A model generated the notes under the pieces. That model was not told the DNA's origin. It made no database searches and was given only the letters and a program-made list of their open reading frames with translations. From assembly GCA_032252755.1 (NCBI GenBank), contig JAVUPY010000052.1, positions 186,001 through 250,000 of the forward strand: a DNA stretch of 64,000 nucleotides, given 5' to 3'. The translations under genes were made by a program, and so were the position numbers. Source of the stretch: Terriglobia bacterium. GTDB taxonomy: Bacteria; Acidobacteriota; Terriglobia; Terriglobales; Acidobacteriaceae. This document shows, one piece after another, positions 44,626-53,988 of the stretch. Numbering within the stretch: the stretch's first letter is position 1; every line of letters starts with the position of its first letter.

Positions 44626-47002
44626 TGTGTTTCACTCTCAGCAGTCGCAATCCATTGATGATTACGGCGAGAGAGGCTCCCATATCGGCTGCTACCGCCA
44701 TCCAAAGCGTCGCCCAACCAAAGAGGGCCAAAACTAAGAAGACTCCCTTAATCGCAATTGAGAAAATGATGTTCTGACGCAACACGGCGGCCGTGGCGCG
44801 GGAAATACGCATTGCAAACGGCAAGTGTGAAAGGTCGTCCGCCATCAGTGCGACGTCTGCTGTTTCAAGCGCCACGTCGGTTCCGGCGGCTCCCATCGCC
44901 ACACCAACAGTGGCTGCAGCGAGCGCAGGCGCATCGTTGACACCGTCTCCAACAAACGCCACTCGCCCACCATGGTTTTCCAGTTCGCGGACTACTGTCA
45001 CTTTGTCGTCGGGCATGAGCTCTGCTTTGAACTCATCAATCCCGAGCCGTTTGGAAATGGCTCGAGCTGTGTCCTTGTTGTCACCGGTGAGCATTACAAG
45101 TCGCCGTACGCCATACAGTTTCAGCAGACGAATCGCTTCAGGCGCTTCGGGCCGCGGTTCATCTGCAAGGGCAATAATCCCTCGCGGGGCGCTCTCGGAA
45201 AAGACTACGACCGCTGTCTGGCCCTGAGCCTGCGCACTGAAAAGTGCGTCCTCACTGGGCGGGGTACAAGCACCCATTTCATGGCAGAGTTTTTCGTTGC
45301 CGAGGTATAGAGTGGCGCCGTTCACACGTGCTCGGATTCCCCGTCCAGCGAGTGACTCGAATTGGTCAATGGGAGCCAAGACCAAACCGCGACTCTTCGC
45401 CTCTCGAAGGATGGCTTGCGCGAGCGGGTGCTCGGAACCCTGTTCTAGGCTCGCCGCAAGCTGGAGCACCTCGTTTGCGCTCGCGCCGTCAAACGCCATC
45501 ACGTCAACCACCGTGGGCTGTCCCTTCGTGAGGGTCCCTGTCTTATCGAAGGCAATTGTCGTGGTTCGCCCGAAATTCTCGAGATGAATACCGCCTTTGA
45601 TCAGCACACCTCCTCGCGCCGCAGCAGCTAGGCCGCTTACGATCGAGACCGGAGTGGAAATAACCAACGCGCACGGACAGGCGATCACCAGCATGGTGAG
45701 TGCACGATAAAACCATGTTCCCCACGTGCCGACGCCGAGTAATGGAGGAGCAACGGCTACTGCAATTGCCCCCAGCACGACGACTGGCGTATAGATCCGC
45801 GCAAAGCGATCAACAAATGATTGTGAAGGTGCCCGCGAAGCCTGTGCCTCTTCGACCGCGTGGGTGATACGCGCAAGGGTCGTGTCTTCTACGAGCTTGG
45901 TGACCCGAACTTCGAGTAGGCCGTTTTCATTGATCGAACCCGCGAAAATATCCGACCCGGGTTCCTTGTCTACGGGAATGGATTCGCCAGTTATTGGGGC
46001 CTGATTGACTGCCGAGGCGCCGGAAGTAACCGTTCCGTCCAGAGGGATTCGCTGGCCAGGTTTGATGACGATAGTCTCGTCCAGCCTGACATCCTGAACC
46101 GGGATTGAAATCTCCGTACCATCTCGCCGTACTGTCGCTTCCGGAGGCGACAAACTCATGAGCGCCTTGATCGCGTTCCGTGCACGATCCATCGAGTAGA
46201 CCTCGAGCATCTGTGCAACTGAGAACAGGAACATCGCCGACGCGCCTTCTCCCCATTCTCCGATTGCGGCCGCGCCGACCGCCGCGACTGTCATGAGGAA
46301 ATTCATGTCGAGGACGCCGCTTCGCGCCGCTCGGACGCCACGCGGAGCAATGAACCAACCTCCTGCAACTGCTGACCCAGCCAAAATAGGAACAAGTACA
46401 TACCGTGGCGCCCCTGCCAGGATTGCGATGCCCCCAAGAGCAAGCAACAAGCCTGAAACTACAGTCACCACCAGCCGTTCGCGTCTTTCCCAGAAGCCGA
46501 CGTGACGAATTTCCTCTCCTTCCCGACGCGCTCGCATTCCGAGTTGCTTTACAACTCGCTCCACTTCCGTCGCAGCGATGCTCCCTTCGACAACGAGGCG
46601 ACGACGCATGAGATCGAACTGAAGTTTTTTTACATCAGGGAGATTGCCAAGCTTGTCCTCAATCTGCCGGACCTCATCGGCACAGTCCATTCCCTCAATG
46701 ATGAACGCTGCCGAGTTCGCGTCCCCATCCTCTGCCCTGTACCCGAGACGCCGAATTGCGCCCGCTAAGTCGCCGCGAGCCAATGAACCTTCGGCATACA
46801 CAACTTGGACCTTCCCGCCGACCACATCCACACTGACATCCTCAATGCCCTTGAGCCGCTCAAGTGCGTGGCGAATCTCGTCGGCACAGCTTGCGCAGTC
46901 CATTCCTCCGACACGTAAATCGCACACGGTCCCTTTGGCAGTTCCGTTGAAAGAAGGTTCGGCAACAATGTGACTCGATGCTTTGTGATCAGAATGAGCC
47001 AT
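44606..47002 (-). CDS. cadA: Zn/Cd/Pb-translocating P1B-type ATPase
   Basis: A 798-residue efflux pump. The first HMA domain near the N-terminus has GMDCASC. A second HMA-like domain follows (FIIEGMDCADEVRQIED), keeping only one Cys of the pair. The transporter core has CPC in TM6 (IACPCALVISTP, about residue 441), the phosphorylation site AFDKTGTLTKG (D about 483), the HP motif (SEHPLA) and the hinge VGDGVNDAPAL. The VSIVSGLAAAARGGVLIKGG context favours the ZntA/CadA (Zn2+, Cd2+, Pb2+) subgroup over copper pumps. Downstream of czcCBA and the PII gene. Confidence 0.92.
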   Translation of the reverse strand: MAHSDHKASSHIVAEPSFNGTAKGTVCDLRVGGMDCASCADEIRHALERLKGIEDVSVDVVGGKVQVVYAEGSLARGDLAGAIRRLGYRAEDGDANSAAFIIEGMDCADEVRQIEDKLGNLPDVKKLQFDLMRRRLVVEGSIAATEVERVVKQLGMRARREGEEIRHVGFWERRERLVVTVVSGLLLALGGIAILAGAPRYVLVPILAGSAVAGGWFIAPRGVRAARSGVLDMNFLMTVAAVGAAAIGEWGEGASAMFLFSVAQMLEVYSMDRARNAIKALMSLSPPEATVRRDGTEISIPVQDVRLDETIVIKPGQRIPLDGTVTSGASAVNQAPITGESIPVDKEPGSDIFAGSINENGLLEVRVTKLVEDTTLARITHAVEEAQASRAPSQSFVDRFARIYTPVVVLGAIAVAVAPPLLGVGTWGTWFYRALTMLVIACPCALVISTPVSIVSGLAAAARGGVLIKGGIHLENFGRTTTIAFDKTGTLTKGQPTVVDVMAFDGASANEVLQLAASLEQGSEHPLAQAILREAKSRGLVLAPIDQFESLAGRGIRARVNGATLYLGNEKLCHEMGACTPPSEDALFSAQAQGQTAVVVFSESAPRGIIALADEPRPEAPEAIRLLKLYGVRRLVMLTGDNKDTARAISKRLGIDEFKAELMPDDKVTVVRELENHGGRVAFVGDGVNDAPALAAATVGVAMGAAGTDVALETADVALMADDLSHLPFAMRISRATAAVLRQNIIFSIAIKGVFLVLALFGWATLWMAVAADMGASLAVIINGLRLLRVKHNARSIR

Positions 47003-47011
47003 AGTTCCTCA

Positions 47012-47353
47012 TCAAATTGCTCTTTCGCCTCGCTCGCCGGATCGTATTTTCACGACGTCGTAGACGGGATAAACAAAGATCTTCCCGTCTCCGGCGTTCC
47101 CGGTGTGCGCTATTTCCGTGATCACCCGTAGTACCGGTTCCACCAATTGATCAGGAACAACAATTTCCAGCTTCGCTTTCTTCACGTACTCGATTCCTTC
47201 ATCGAGCACCGGGTTTGGCGAACCGGCAGCGCGTGCGCGGCCGAAACCGCGCACTTCCGACACAGTCACACCCGGTAAACCTTCTATTTCCTTCAAAGCC
47301 TCCACCACTTTTGAAAGCATGAACGGCTGAATTACTGCCTTTATCTCTTTCAT
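47012..47353 (-). CDS. PII-like protein associated with the Czc efflux system
   Basis: A 113-residue PII-family protein: MKEIKAVIQPFMLSKVVEALKEI, the T-loop region GFGRARAAGSPNPVLDEGIEYVKKAKLEIVV and GKIFVYPVYDVVKIRSGERGE. Canonical GlnB has the uridylylated Tyr in the T-loop; here the T-loop differs (GSPNPVLDEG), and there is no ammonium or glutamine gene nearby. PII-like proteins next to RND metal pumps form a recognised subgroup. It sits 9 bp upstream of nothing but the czcA 3' end and shares the transcript, so it may regulate the pump by binding nucleotide or metal. Confidence 0.85.
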   Translation of the reverse strand: MKEIKAVIQPFMLSKVVEALKEIEGLPGVTVSEVRGFGRARAAGSPNPVLDEGIEYVKKAKLEIVVPDQLVEPVLRVITEIAHTGNAGDGKIFVYPVYDVVKIRSGERGERAI

Positions 47354-47362
47354 GACTGTCTC

Positions 47363-50300
47363 CTAAATTTCAACTTCCTCGCGCCGTCCCTCAAACCACT
47401 TGTAAAGGCTGGGCAGCACGAAGAGGGTCAGCAGCGTGGAGGTGATAAGCCCACCGATAACCACGGTAGCCAGCGGACGTTGTACCTCGGCGCCTGCGCT
47501 GCTCGAAATTGCCATCGGCAAGAAGCCGAGGCCGGCAACAAGAGGTGCCATGATCATTGCTCGCATCTTCTCAACTGAGCCACGCTCCGTTGCCTCGTGA
47601 AGTTCAACACCCTCACGCCTCAGGCTCAGGATGTGTGAAAGGAGCACGACTCCGTTCATGACCGCAACGCCGGAGACAGCTATAAAGCCGACACCAGCCG
47701 AGATGCTCAGTGGCATTCCCCGAAGCGCCAGCGCTATCACGCCTCCCGATGCTGCCACAGGGACGTTCAGAAAGATCAGCACGGCTGGACGAACTGTGTT
47801 GAACGTTGTGTACAGCAGGAAGAAGATCAATAACATGGATAGAGGTACGACAATGGCCAAACGCTCTGTGGCCCGTTGTAGGTTTTCAAATTGGCCGCCC
47901 CACGTGACCCAGTACCCGGTGGGGAGAGATACCTTGTTTGAAACGGCAGCCTGCGCTTCCTTGATGAACCCTGACAAATCGCGACCGCGAACGTTCGCTT
48001 CCACGCTAATCCTGCGCTGACCGTTGGTGCGGCTGATCTGAGCCGGACCTACTTCCTTGCGTAGATCAGCTAACTGGCTGAGCGGAATCAGCCGCCCTTG
48101 GGGATCGGCAACCTTCAAGTTTCCAATCTTTTCAAGCGCGTCACGATCCTGGGCTTGGAAGCGAACCTGCAACGCGAATCGCTTTTGGCCTTCGAGTACC
48201 TGACCGACTTCTTTTCCCCCAATTGTCTCCACTGCGTCCAGAACATCCCGCGCATTTATGCCATAGCGTGCTATCTGGTCGCGGCGGACTTCTACTCGCA
48301 GGTATGGCAAGCCGCCAATCTGTTCTGCCTTAACATCCGCTGCACCCTTGACTTGGCCGACAACTCGCACGATTTCGTCCGCCTTTTGCCGCAACATTTC
48401 AAGATCACCGCCGAACAGGGTGATCGCTACATCTGACCGCACTCCAGCGATCAGTTCCTGCATGCGCAGCTCAATTGGCTGCGAATAACTGAATATGTTT
48501 CCAGGTACGCTTTTCTTAAGTGCCTTATCGAATGCCTCAATTAAGCCTTCGCGCGTTGATGCTGTCGTCCACTGTTCACGTGGTTTCAGAATGACGTAGA
48601 CATCGCTGACCTCGACTCCCATTGGATCAGTAGCAATTTCAGCCCGCCCTGTACGGGAAACGACAGTCTGGACTTCGGGGAATTGCTTGAGCACCTTCTC
48701 TGCCATCGTTGTGCTATGGATGGATTCCGAGAGCGAGACACTCGGTAATCGCCAGGATTGGATAGCAAATGTGCCCTCGTCTAGCCGGGGAATGAACTCG
48801 GCGCCCATGAACGCCGCAACAACAATCCCGATCGCGAATGCCCCCGCTGCGAGCATAGCTGTGACTGCAGGGCGGTTCGTCGCCTTCCTCAGCCATGGGA
48901 TATATCGCTCCTTCACATAGTGAATCAGCTTCGACTCATCTTCTTTGACCTTGCCGGCTACGAAGAAGGAACTCAGCACCGGCATCAGTGTCAGAGCAAA
49001 CACCAACGATGCAACGAGCGCAAAGATGACCGTCCATGCCATGGGGCGGAACATCTTGCCTTCGACACCCTCCAGAGTAAGAATAGGCAGGTAGACGACG
49101 GTGATGATCAGCACCGCGAAGAAAACGGGGCGTGCAACTTCGCGGGAGGAATCCAGAATCACGGCAAAGGTATTGCGCTCACCTTTCTTTCTCGCTTCGG
49201 CAAGGTGACGGACGATGTTTTCGACCATCACTACTGAGCCATCCACGATCAAACCGAAATCGATCGCTCCCAGGCTCATTAGATTCCCGCTGATTCCAGT
49301 CCATACCATGCCACTAAAAGCCGCCAGCATCGAAAGGGGAATAGCCAAGGCCACGATCAAGGCGCCTCGAACGTTTCCAAGCAGTAAAAGCAGAATAACG
49401 ACAACCAGCAAAGCACCTTCGACCAGGTTCTTCTCTACAGTCTTGATCGTCTTTTGGACAAGAGAGGTTCGGTCGTAATATGGATCGACTTTGACTCCGG
49501 GCGGAAGGGTCTTTTGGATTTCCTGCAATCGTTCGGAAACATGCTGTGCGACCACACGCGAGTTTTCGCCGATCAGCATCATCACGACGCCGGTTACGGC
49601 TTCGCCCCTGCCATCGCGCGTGGCTGCTCCTTGCCGGATCATCGGCGCAAAACGCACTCCACCCAGATTCTTGATGTAAATGGGCGTGCCGTTCTTCGTC
49701 GCGCCGACCACAATGTTGCCAATATCCTCAAGAGATCCGACCAACCCTTCCCCGCGAACAACGTACTGCTCTTGGTTGTGCTCGATGTAGCCGCCGCCCG
49801 AGTTAAAGTTGTTGCGCTCTAGCGCCTCAAATACTTTTGCCAGCGGGATGTCGTAGCTGACGAGGCGGCCGGCATCAAGCTGTACTTCGTAGGTTTTTAG
49901 TTCGCCGCCGTAGGAATTGACCTCCACTACCCCAGGCTCAGACCGCAGCAGTGGTGCAATATCCCACTCCAAGATGCTGCGCAGATCCATCAAAGAGTAG
50001 CCCTGTCCGCGGACTTCAAACTGATAGATCTCGCCGAGCCCCGTTGTGATAGGACCCATTTCAGGCGTACCAAAACCGGCGGGAATCGCTTCCTTGGCTT
50101 GCGGCAGGCGCTCCATGATCAGACGGCGACAGAAGTAGATGTCCATGTCTTCCTTGAAGAAGATTGTCACGGAAGACAAACCGAAGCGTGATATAGAGCG
50201 AATTTCTGTCACGCCGGGCAGGCCGCTCATTGCAGTCTCGACGGGAAATGTGATGAGGCGTTCCACCTCGACCGGACCTAAGCCGGGCGCATCCGTTAGT

Positions 50301-50443
50301 ACAATGACCTGGTTCGGCGTAATATCTGGAACCGCATCAATCGGCAGGACCCGCATGGCCCAGATACCGACACCGATGACGACCGAGGTGAACACCAACA
50401 CTAGGAACCGGTTGCGAAGCGCGAACTCGACGACCTTATTCAT
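47363..50443 (-). CDS. czcA: Heavy-metal efflux RND transporter, CzcA/CusA family
   Basis: A 1026-residue inner-membrane proton/metal antiporter, the pump of a tripartite complex. N-terminus VVEFALRNRFLVLVFTSVV; 12 TM helices; the family's charged TM4 motif DFGLIVDGSVVMVEN (about 394-408); AVSGVAVMNGVVLLSHIL late in the protein. The EFIPRLDEGTFAIQSWRLPSVSL segment is typical of heavy-metal RND pumps. Motif spacing fits Zn/Co/Cd or divalent pumps more than CusA, but the metal is not certain. czcB ends 7 bp upstream. Confidence 0.94.
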   Translation of the reverse strand: MNKVVEFALRNRFLVLVFTSVVIGVGIWAMRVLPIDAVPDITPNQVIVLTDAPGLGPVEVERLITFPVETAMSGLPGVTEIRSISRFGLSSVTIFFKEDMDIYFCRRLIMERLPQAKEAIPAGFGTPEMGPITTGLGEIYQFEVRGQGYSLMDLRSILEWDIAPLLRSEPGVVEVNSYGGELKTYEVQLDAGRLVSYDIPLAKVFEALERNNFNSGGGYIEHNQEQYVVRGEGLVGSLEDIGNIVVGATKNGTPIYIKNLGGVRFAPMIRQGAATRDGRGEAVTGVVMMLIGENSRVVAQHVSERLQEIQKTLPPGVKVDPYYDRTSLVQKTIKTVEKNLVEGALLVVVILLLLLGNVRGALIVALAIPLSMLAAFSGMVWTGISGNLMSLGAIDFGLIVDGSVVMVENIVRHLAEARKKGERNTFAVILDSSREVARPVFFAVLIITVVYLPILTLEGVEGKMFRPMAWTVIFALVASLVFALTLMPVLSSFFVAGKVKEDESKLIHYVKERYIPWLRKATNRPAVTAMLAAGAFAIGIVVAAFMGAEFIPRLDEGTFAIQSWRLPSVSLSESIHSTTMAEKVLKQFPEVQTVVSRTGRAEIATDPMGVEVSDVYVILKPREQWTTASTREGLIEAFDKALKKSVPGNIFSYSQPIELRMQELIAGVRSDVAITLFGGDLEMLRQKADEIVRVVGQVKGAADVKAEQIGGLPYLRVEVRRDQIARYGINARDVLDAVETIGGKEVGQVLEGQKRFALQVRFQAQDRDALEKIGNLKVADPQGRLIPLSQLADLRKEVGPAQISRTNGQRRISVEANVRGRDLSGFIKEAQAAVSNKVSLPTGYWVTWGGQFENLQRATERLAIVVPLSMLLIFFLLYTTFNTVRPAVLIFLNVPVAASGGVIALALRGMPLSISAGVGFIAVSGVAVMNGVVLLSHILSLRREGVELHEATERGSVEKMRAMIMAPLVAGLGFLPMAISSSAGAEVQRPLATVVIGGLITSTLLTLFVLPSLYKWFEGRREEVEI

Positions 50444-50450
50444 TGCGGTT

Positions 50451-51677
50451 CTATTCCTCCCCGCCGATAAATTCGCGCATTAGCGCAGATTTCACATAGA
50501 AACTGCCCTTGGCAACTACTCTCTCTCCGACTTTTAACCCCGACTTGATTTCAGCGCTCTCCGGAGTCCGTTCGCCCAGTTCCACGATTCGTTTTTCGAA
50601 CTTTGTTGGTTCGATCTGAACAAATACCACCGGCTGTCCGTTGATCTCCTGAATTGCCGCAGATGGGACCGCGATTCCGGTACGCGACTCCTTGGTCGGA
50701 ACTGTCACAGTCGCAAACATCTCTAGCTTCACTCGGCCATCATTGTTGGGAAGTACGCATCGCAGCTTGGCGGTTCGGGACGCTGGGTCTAATGAGTCAC
50801 TTAGATATGCAATTTTTCCTCGGAACACCTCCTTAGGATATGAAGCCAGCGTTACTAGGCACTCGCCGCCACGGGCGACATCCTGAATGTCCTTTTCATA
50901 AACATCCGCTAGGGCCCATAAAGTACTGGTGTCGACGATCGTAAACAGTTCCTTATCGCGCCCGACGACCTCACCTTTAGAAACTTCGTACTTTGTCACC
51001 ACTCCGGCAAGAGGAGCGCGAACTGTGTTGTGGGAAGCGGTGCGATGGATTGCGTGTTCCGTGCTGTTTAGGTGCTTAATGTCCGGATCCGTAAGACCGA
51101 ACCGGTGGAGCTTTTCTTCTGCCCTCGAAGCCTCCGCTCGTCGGCTATCGACCTCGGCCGCTGCTTGTTGGTATTCTGCTCTGCGAAGTTCGAGCTCACG
51201 TGGCGAGATTGCCTCAACTGCAATCAGCGAATTGGCGCGCTCTAGGGACTTCTTAGCTACCTCCTGCTGAGCCAGTGCCTTGTCTAGGCCGCCGAGCAAA
51301 TTCTTGTATTCGCCAACTGATTCGCCCAATTCAATGCTGTCGTATATGAGGAGGGGCTGTCCCCTTTTCACTCGGTCACCGAGCTGTACAAATACGTCCT
51401 CAATCACCCCTTGTGATAACGGGACAATGTGAGAGACGCGTGCTTCGTCTGGAGAAATGACGCCCGTTGTTGTTACAACCTGTTGAAGGCGACGCTCCTC
51501 TGTGCTGGCTAGCTCCATGCCGCCATTTCGCTGTGCATCGAGGCTGATCTCGACGGTGTTCGGATCTTTCTTCTCTTCGTGTAGTTCAGAAGACGACTTT
51601 CGTGAGCGCAGCAGCAATGCCCCAGCGACAACAAGAACGACAACCACAATACCCGCAATCAGTACCCTTCTATTCAC
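50451..51677 (-). CDS. czcB: RND efflux periplasmic adaptor (membrane fusion protein)
   Basis: A 408-residue adaptor with a single N-terminal TM anchor (VLIAGIVVVVLVVAGALLL), barrel-sandwich and lipoyl-like segments (GVIEDVFVQLGDRVKRGQPLLIYDS and HNTVRAPLAGVVTKYEVSKGEVV), a long alpha-hairpin (residues about 125-200) and a C-terminal barrel (FEKRIVELGERTPESAEIKSGLKVGERVVAKG). It links CzcA to CzcC. Lies 1 bp from the czcC stop. Confidence 0.93.
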   Translation of the reverse strand: MNRRVLIAGIVVVVLVVAGALLLRSRKSSSELHEEKKDPNTVEISLDAQRNGGMELASTEERRLQQVVTTTGVISPDEARVSHIVPLSQGVIEDVFVQLGDRVKRGQPLLIYDSIELGESVGEYKNLLGGLDKALAQQEVAKKSLERANSLIAVEAISPRELELRRAEYQQAAAEVDSRRAEASRAEEKLHRFGLTDPDIKHLNSTEHAIHRTASHNTVRAPLAGVVTKYEVSKGEVVGRDKELFTIVDTSTLWALADVYEKDIQDVARGGECLVTLASYPKEVFRGKIAYLSDSLDPASRTAKLRCVLPNNDGRVKLEMFATVTVPTKESRTGIAVPSAAIQEINGQPVVFVQIEPTKFEKRIVELGERTPESAEIKSGLKVGERVVAKGSFYVKSALMREFIGGEE

Positions 51678-51678
51678 G

Positions 51679-52962
51679 TCAGAATTCCTTTCCTACTGAG
51701 GCTTCCAGCTGAAACACGGCAATCTTGTAGTCAAACAGTGCAACGTTGTATGCACGCAGGGTTTCGCGGTACACGCGCTCGGCATCGAGCAGCCCGATTA
51801 GATCCAAAGCTCCGAGGCGGTACGACTCTTGAGCGATCTCATGTGCCTTTTTGGCCGCAGGTACATACTCTTTTTCGAGCGCACGAAGACGTTCGGCTTG
51901 GCTTTCTAATGTCTGGTATCCCTGCTGCACCTCTCGCCGGACAGCAAGAAGGGAGCGAGTCACTTCATACCTCTGCTGTTCCAACTGTGCACTCGCTTTA
52001 GTGATTCCGCCCTGGTTGCGATTGAACAAAGGAATAGGTAGGGTGATACCAAATGCGGCGGTATTTACTCCAAAGTCGCGCTTGTATCCAAACGACGGAG
52101 TCACGTTTGGCATTGCATCGGCCTTCTGTACCTCGACTTCTCTACGGTTTCGCTCAAGTCGCTGTTGAGCAGCGACAAGATCAGGGCGGCTCTGCAGAGC
52201 AAGTTGTTGAAGTTCGCTTAATTGGACGGGTTGAACTGCGGCTGCTAATGTCTCGACTATGTCGAACTTGCCTGTGAGATCGCCGGCACCAAGTACTTCC
52301 AGTAAAGCGGTTTTTGAGTTGGCGAGTTGGAGGTTCGAATCGAGAACGTCAGAGTAGAACCGGAGCCTCTCTGCCCGGATGCGATTCATCTCCAGACCAG
52401 ACAATTCACCCTGCTTGAAGCGAGCTTCGTTCAGCCTGATGACCTCATCGAATTGCTTCAGAATTTCTTGCGCCAGGGAGAGCTGGGTCTTCGCGAGCAC
52501 AGCTGCAAAGTACCGGCCTTTAACTTCGAGCCTGATCTCACGCTCGGCATTCAGAACGTCAGATCCTGTGGCTAGAAACTCTTGTTGGGCCACCCGAGTC
52601 CGCTTCGATCTCTTGCTGGCAGTCTCGATTGTCTGTCCGGCAAGAAGTGTGAACTCCTGGTTATTCCAGAATGAGCCGGGTTTGGACTCGAACAATGGGT
52701 AACTCTGTGAACTGACATCAAGCTCGGGATTGGGGAGTAGTTTGGCTTGGCGCACACTTGCATTGGCGATGGCCAGGTTCTGGCGGTCGCGCTGCAAGAT
52801 GGGGTTGTTCTTCATCGCAAGCTGCAGAGCATCCGTCAGCGTGAGTTTTGCAGGTACAGCAACTTGTTCCTGCGCTGACACCACAGTGGATACGCCGAGC
52901 ACCATAAAGAACACACTGATCCAGAGGAATCTGCCCACATTGGGCAGGACATTCAGGGTCAT
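51679..52962 (-). CDS. czcC: TolC-family outer-membrane efflux channel
   Basis: A 427-residue protein with a signal peptide (VFFMVLGVSTVVSAQ) and two repeats of the OEP helical hairpin. Visible: LTLTDALQLAMKNNPILQRDRQNLAIANASVRQAKLLPNPELDVSSQ and later LQQLALQSRPDLVAAQQRLERNRREVEVQKADAMPNVTPSFGYKRD. Forms the outer-membrane duct for CzcBA. Its start overlaps the upstream sigma-like gene by 4 bp. Confidence 0.92.
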   Translation of the reverse strand: MTLNVLPNVGRFLWISVFFMVLGVSTVVSAQEQVAVPAKLTLTDALQLAMKNNPILQRDRQNLAIANASVRQAKLLPNPELDVSSQSYPLFESKPGSFWNNQEFTLLAGQTIETASKRSKRTRVAQQEFLATGSDVLNAEREIRLEVKGRYFAAVLAKTQLSLAQEILKQFDEVIRLNEARFKQGELSGLEMNRIRAERLRFYSDVLDSNLQLANSKTALLEVLGAGDLTGKFDIVETLAAAVQPVQLSELQQLALQSRPDLVAAQQRLERNRREVEVQKADAMPNVTPSFGYKRDFGVNTAAFGITLPIPLFNRNQGGITKASAQLEQQRYEVTRSLLAVRREVQQGYQTLESQAERLRALEKEYVPAAKKAHEIAQESYRLGALDLIGLLDAERVYRETLRAYNVALFDYKIAVFQLEASVGKEF

Positions 52963-53429
52963 TTCGACCGCTCCTTGAAATAGCCTGTAGGTAATAGCGA
53001 ATTACGCACTTCAATGAGTGACTTTGCCCAAAACTTAAAGGCATCCTCGTGCGAAATGCCGAGGATCGCCGCCGCCCAAGGCAACTGGACTAATAAAGCT
53101 GAATGCAGAATGAACACGCCGCGCTCAATTTCTCCCAAGCGAAGGATTGCCGCTTTCAGCGCGTCGGTTGGATTCGTCTTCCCTTTGGGATGATTCCGAC
53201 AAACGCGGAACGCACAGCTCAGCAACTGCACGGGAGTGCGTTCCCCGGGAGTAGGCAAACCCTTTCGAAGTGATTCGACGAACGCGTCTACCGCGGCTTC
53301 CTCAGCCTGGGCTTTGTCACCAAGGAAGAGCTCACAGAATCGCAGAATTGTAGGTCCCGGGGTCTGAAAGCAGTTAGCTTGCCAGGGTTCGCTTCGTTCT
53401 CCAGCCGAGTGGCTCAGGCGGACATTCAT
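52959..53429 (-). CDS. Small sigma-factor-like protein (second of a tandem pair)
   Basis: A 156-residue protein. The segment TILRFCELFLGDKAQAEEAAVDAFVESLRKG resembles sigma70 region 2 of ECF factors (LRFxxxxxGDxxxAEExxxDxF), and EIERGVFILHSALLVQLPWAAAILGISHEDAFKFWAKSLIEVRNSL resembles region 4 with its helix-turn-helix. Both regions are degenerate, so DNA binding or core-RNAP binding is uncertain. It overlaps czcC and the preceding sigma-like gene by 4 bp each, placing regulation and pump in one transcript. Confidence 0.5.
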   Translation of the reverse strand: MNVRLSHSAGERSEPWQANCFQTPGPTILRFCELFLGDKAQAEEAAVDAFVESLRKGLPTPGERTPVQLLSCAFRVCRNHPKGKTNPTDALKAAILRLGEIERGVFILHSALLVQLPWAAAILGISHEDAFKFWAKSLIEVRNSLLPTGYFKERSK

Positions 53430-53908
53430 TTCGCCTCCCAGGTATCGGATGGGTTAGAGCTCGCCGGTCGCAGGGTCGGAGCCGCAGATGAAAGTCGCTG
53501 ATGCAGTTCCTCTAACGCTTCAGCGCAAGTTCGGCGTGCGTGAATTCTGTCTTGGCCGGTGATCTTGGCAACTACATCCAGATCCAATGACAAACCGCGG
53601 AAGAGTACAATCACGGCCCTGCGCATTGGCTCAACCCGGGTGATTGCCAGAACAAGAGGATCAGTGGACCGTGGATTCAGCGGAGCTGAGGCAACACCCT
53701 TGGTGAGCGCACGGCGCAGCAACGGCACAACGACGTCACCGTCCGAGTCAACGCCCGAATTACGAACGTGCTCTGCTAGGGTATCGATCGTCAACGCTTC
53801 TGCTGTCGCCTGGTCTCCGACAAATAGTTGAAAGAATCGCAGTACGACGGGAGCCCACTCCGATGAGAAGTGGCCCGCGTCTGCGATGACGCGCTTCTTG
53901 GTAAACAT
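53426..53908 (-). CDS. Small sigma-factor-like protein (first of a tandem pair)
   Basis: A 160-residue paralogue of the next gene: VVLRFFQLFVGDQATAEALTIDTLAEHVRN matches its region-2-like segment, and EPMRRAVIVLFRGLSLDLDVVAKITGQDRIHARRTCAEALEELHQRL matches region 4. The shared FFQLFVGD/FCELFLGD words show that the pair arose by duplication. A role as a metal-responsive ECF-like regulator, or as an RNAP-binding accessory of one, is possible; neither has the full set of conserved ECF residues. Confidence 0.5.
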   Translation of the reverse strand: MFTKKRVIADAGHFSSEWAPVVLRFFQLFVGDQATAEALTIDTLAEHVRNSGVDSDGDVVVPLLRRALTKGVASAPLNPRSTDPLVLAITRVEPMRRAVIVLFRGLSLDLDVVAKITGQDRIHARRTCAEALEELHQRLSSAAPTLRPASSNPSDTWEAK

Positions 53909-53988
53909 AGGTTTTAGTCCGGTTCAAAAAAGTCCTTGTTGCGACCAGTACGGGACATTCATCCCGAAGAGGTCAGGACGAACTCAGA

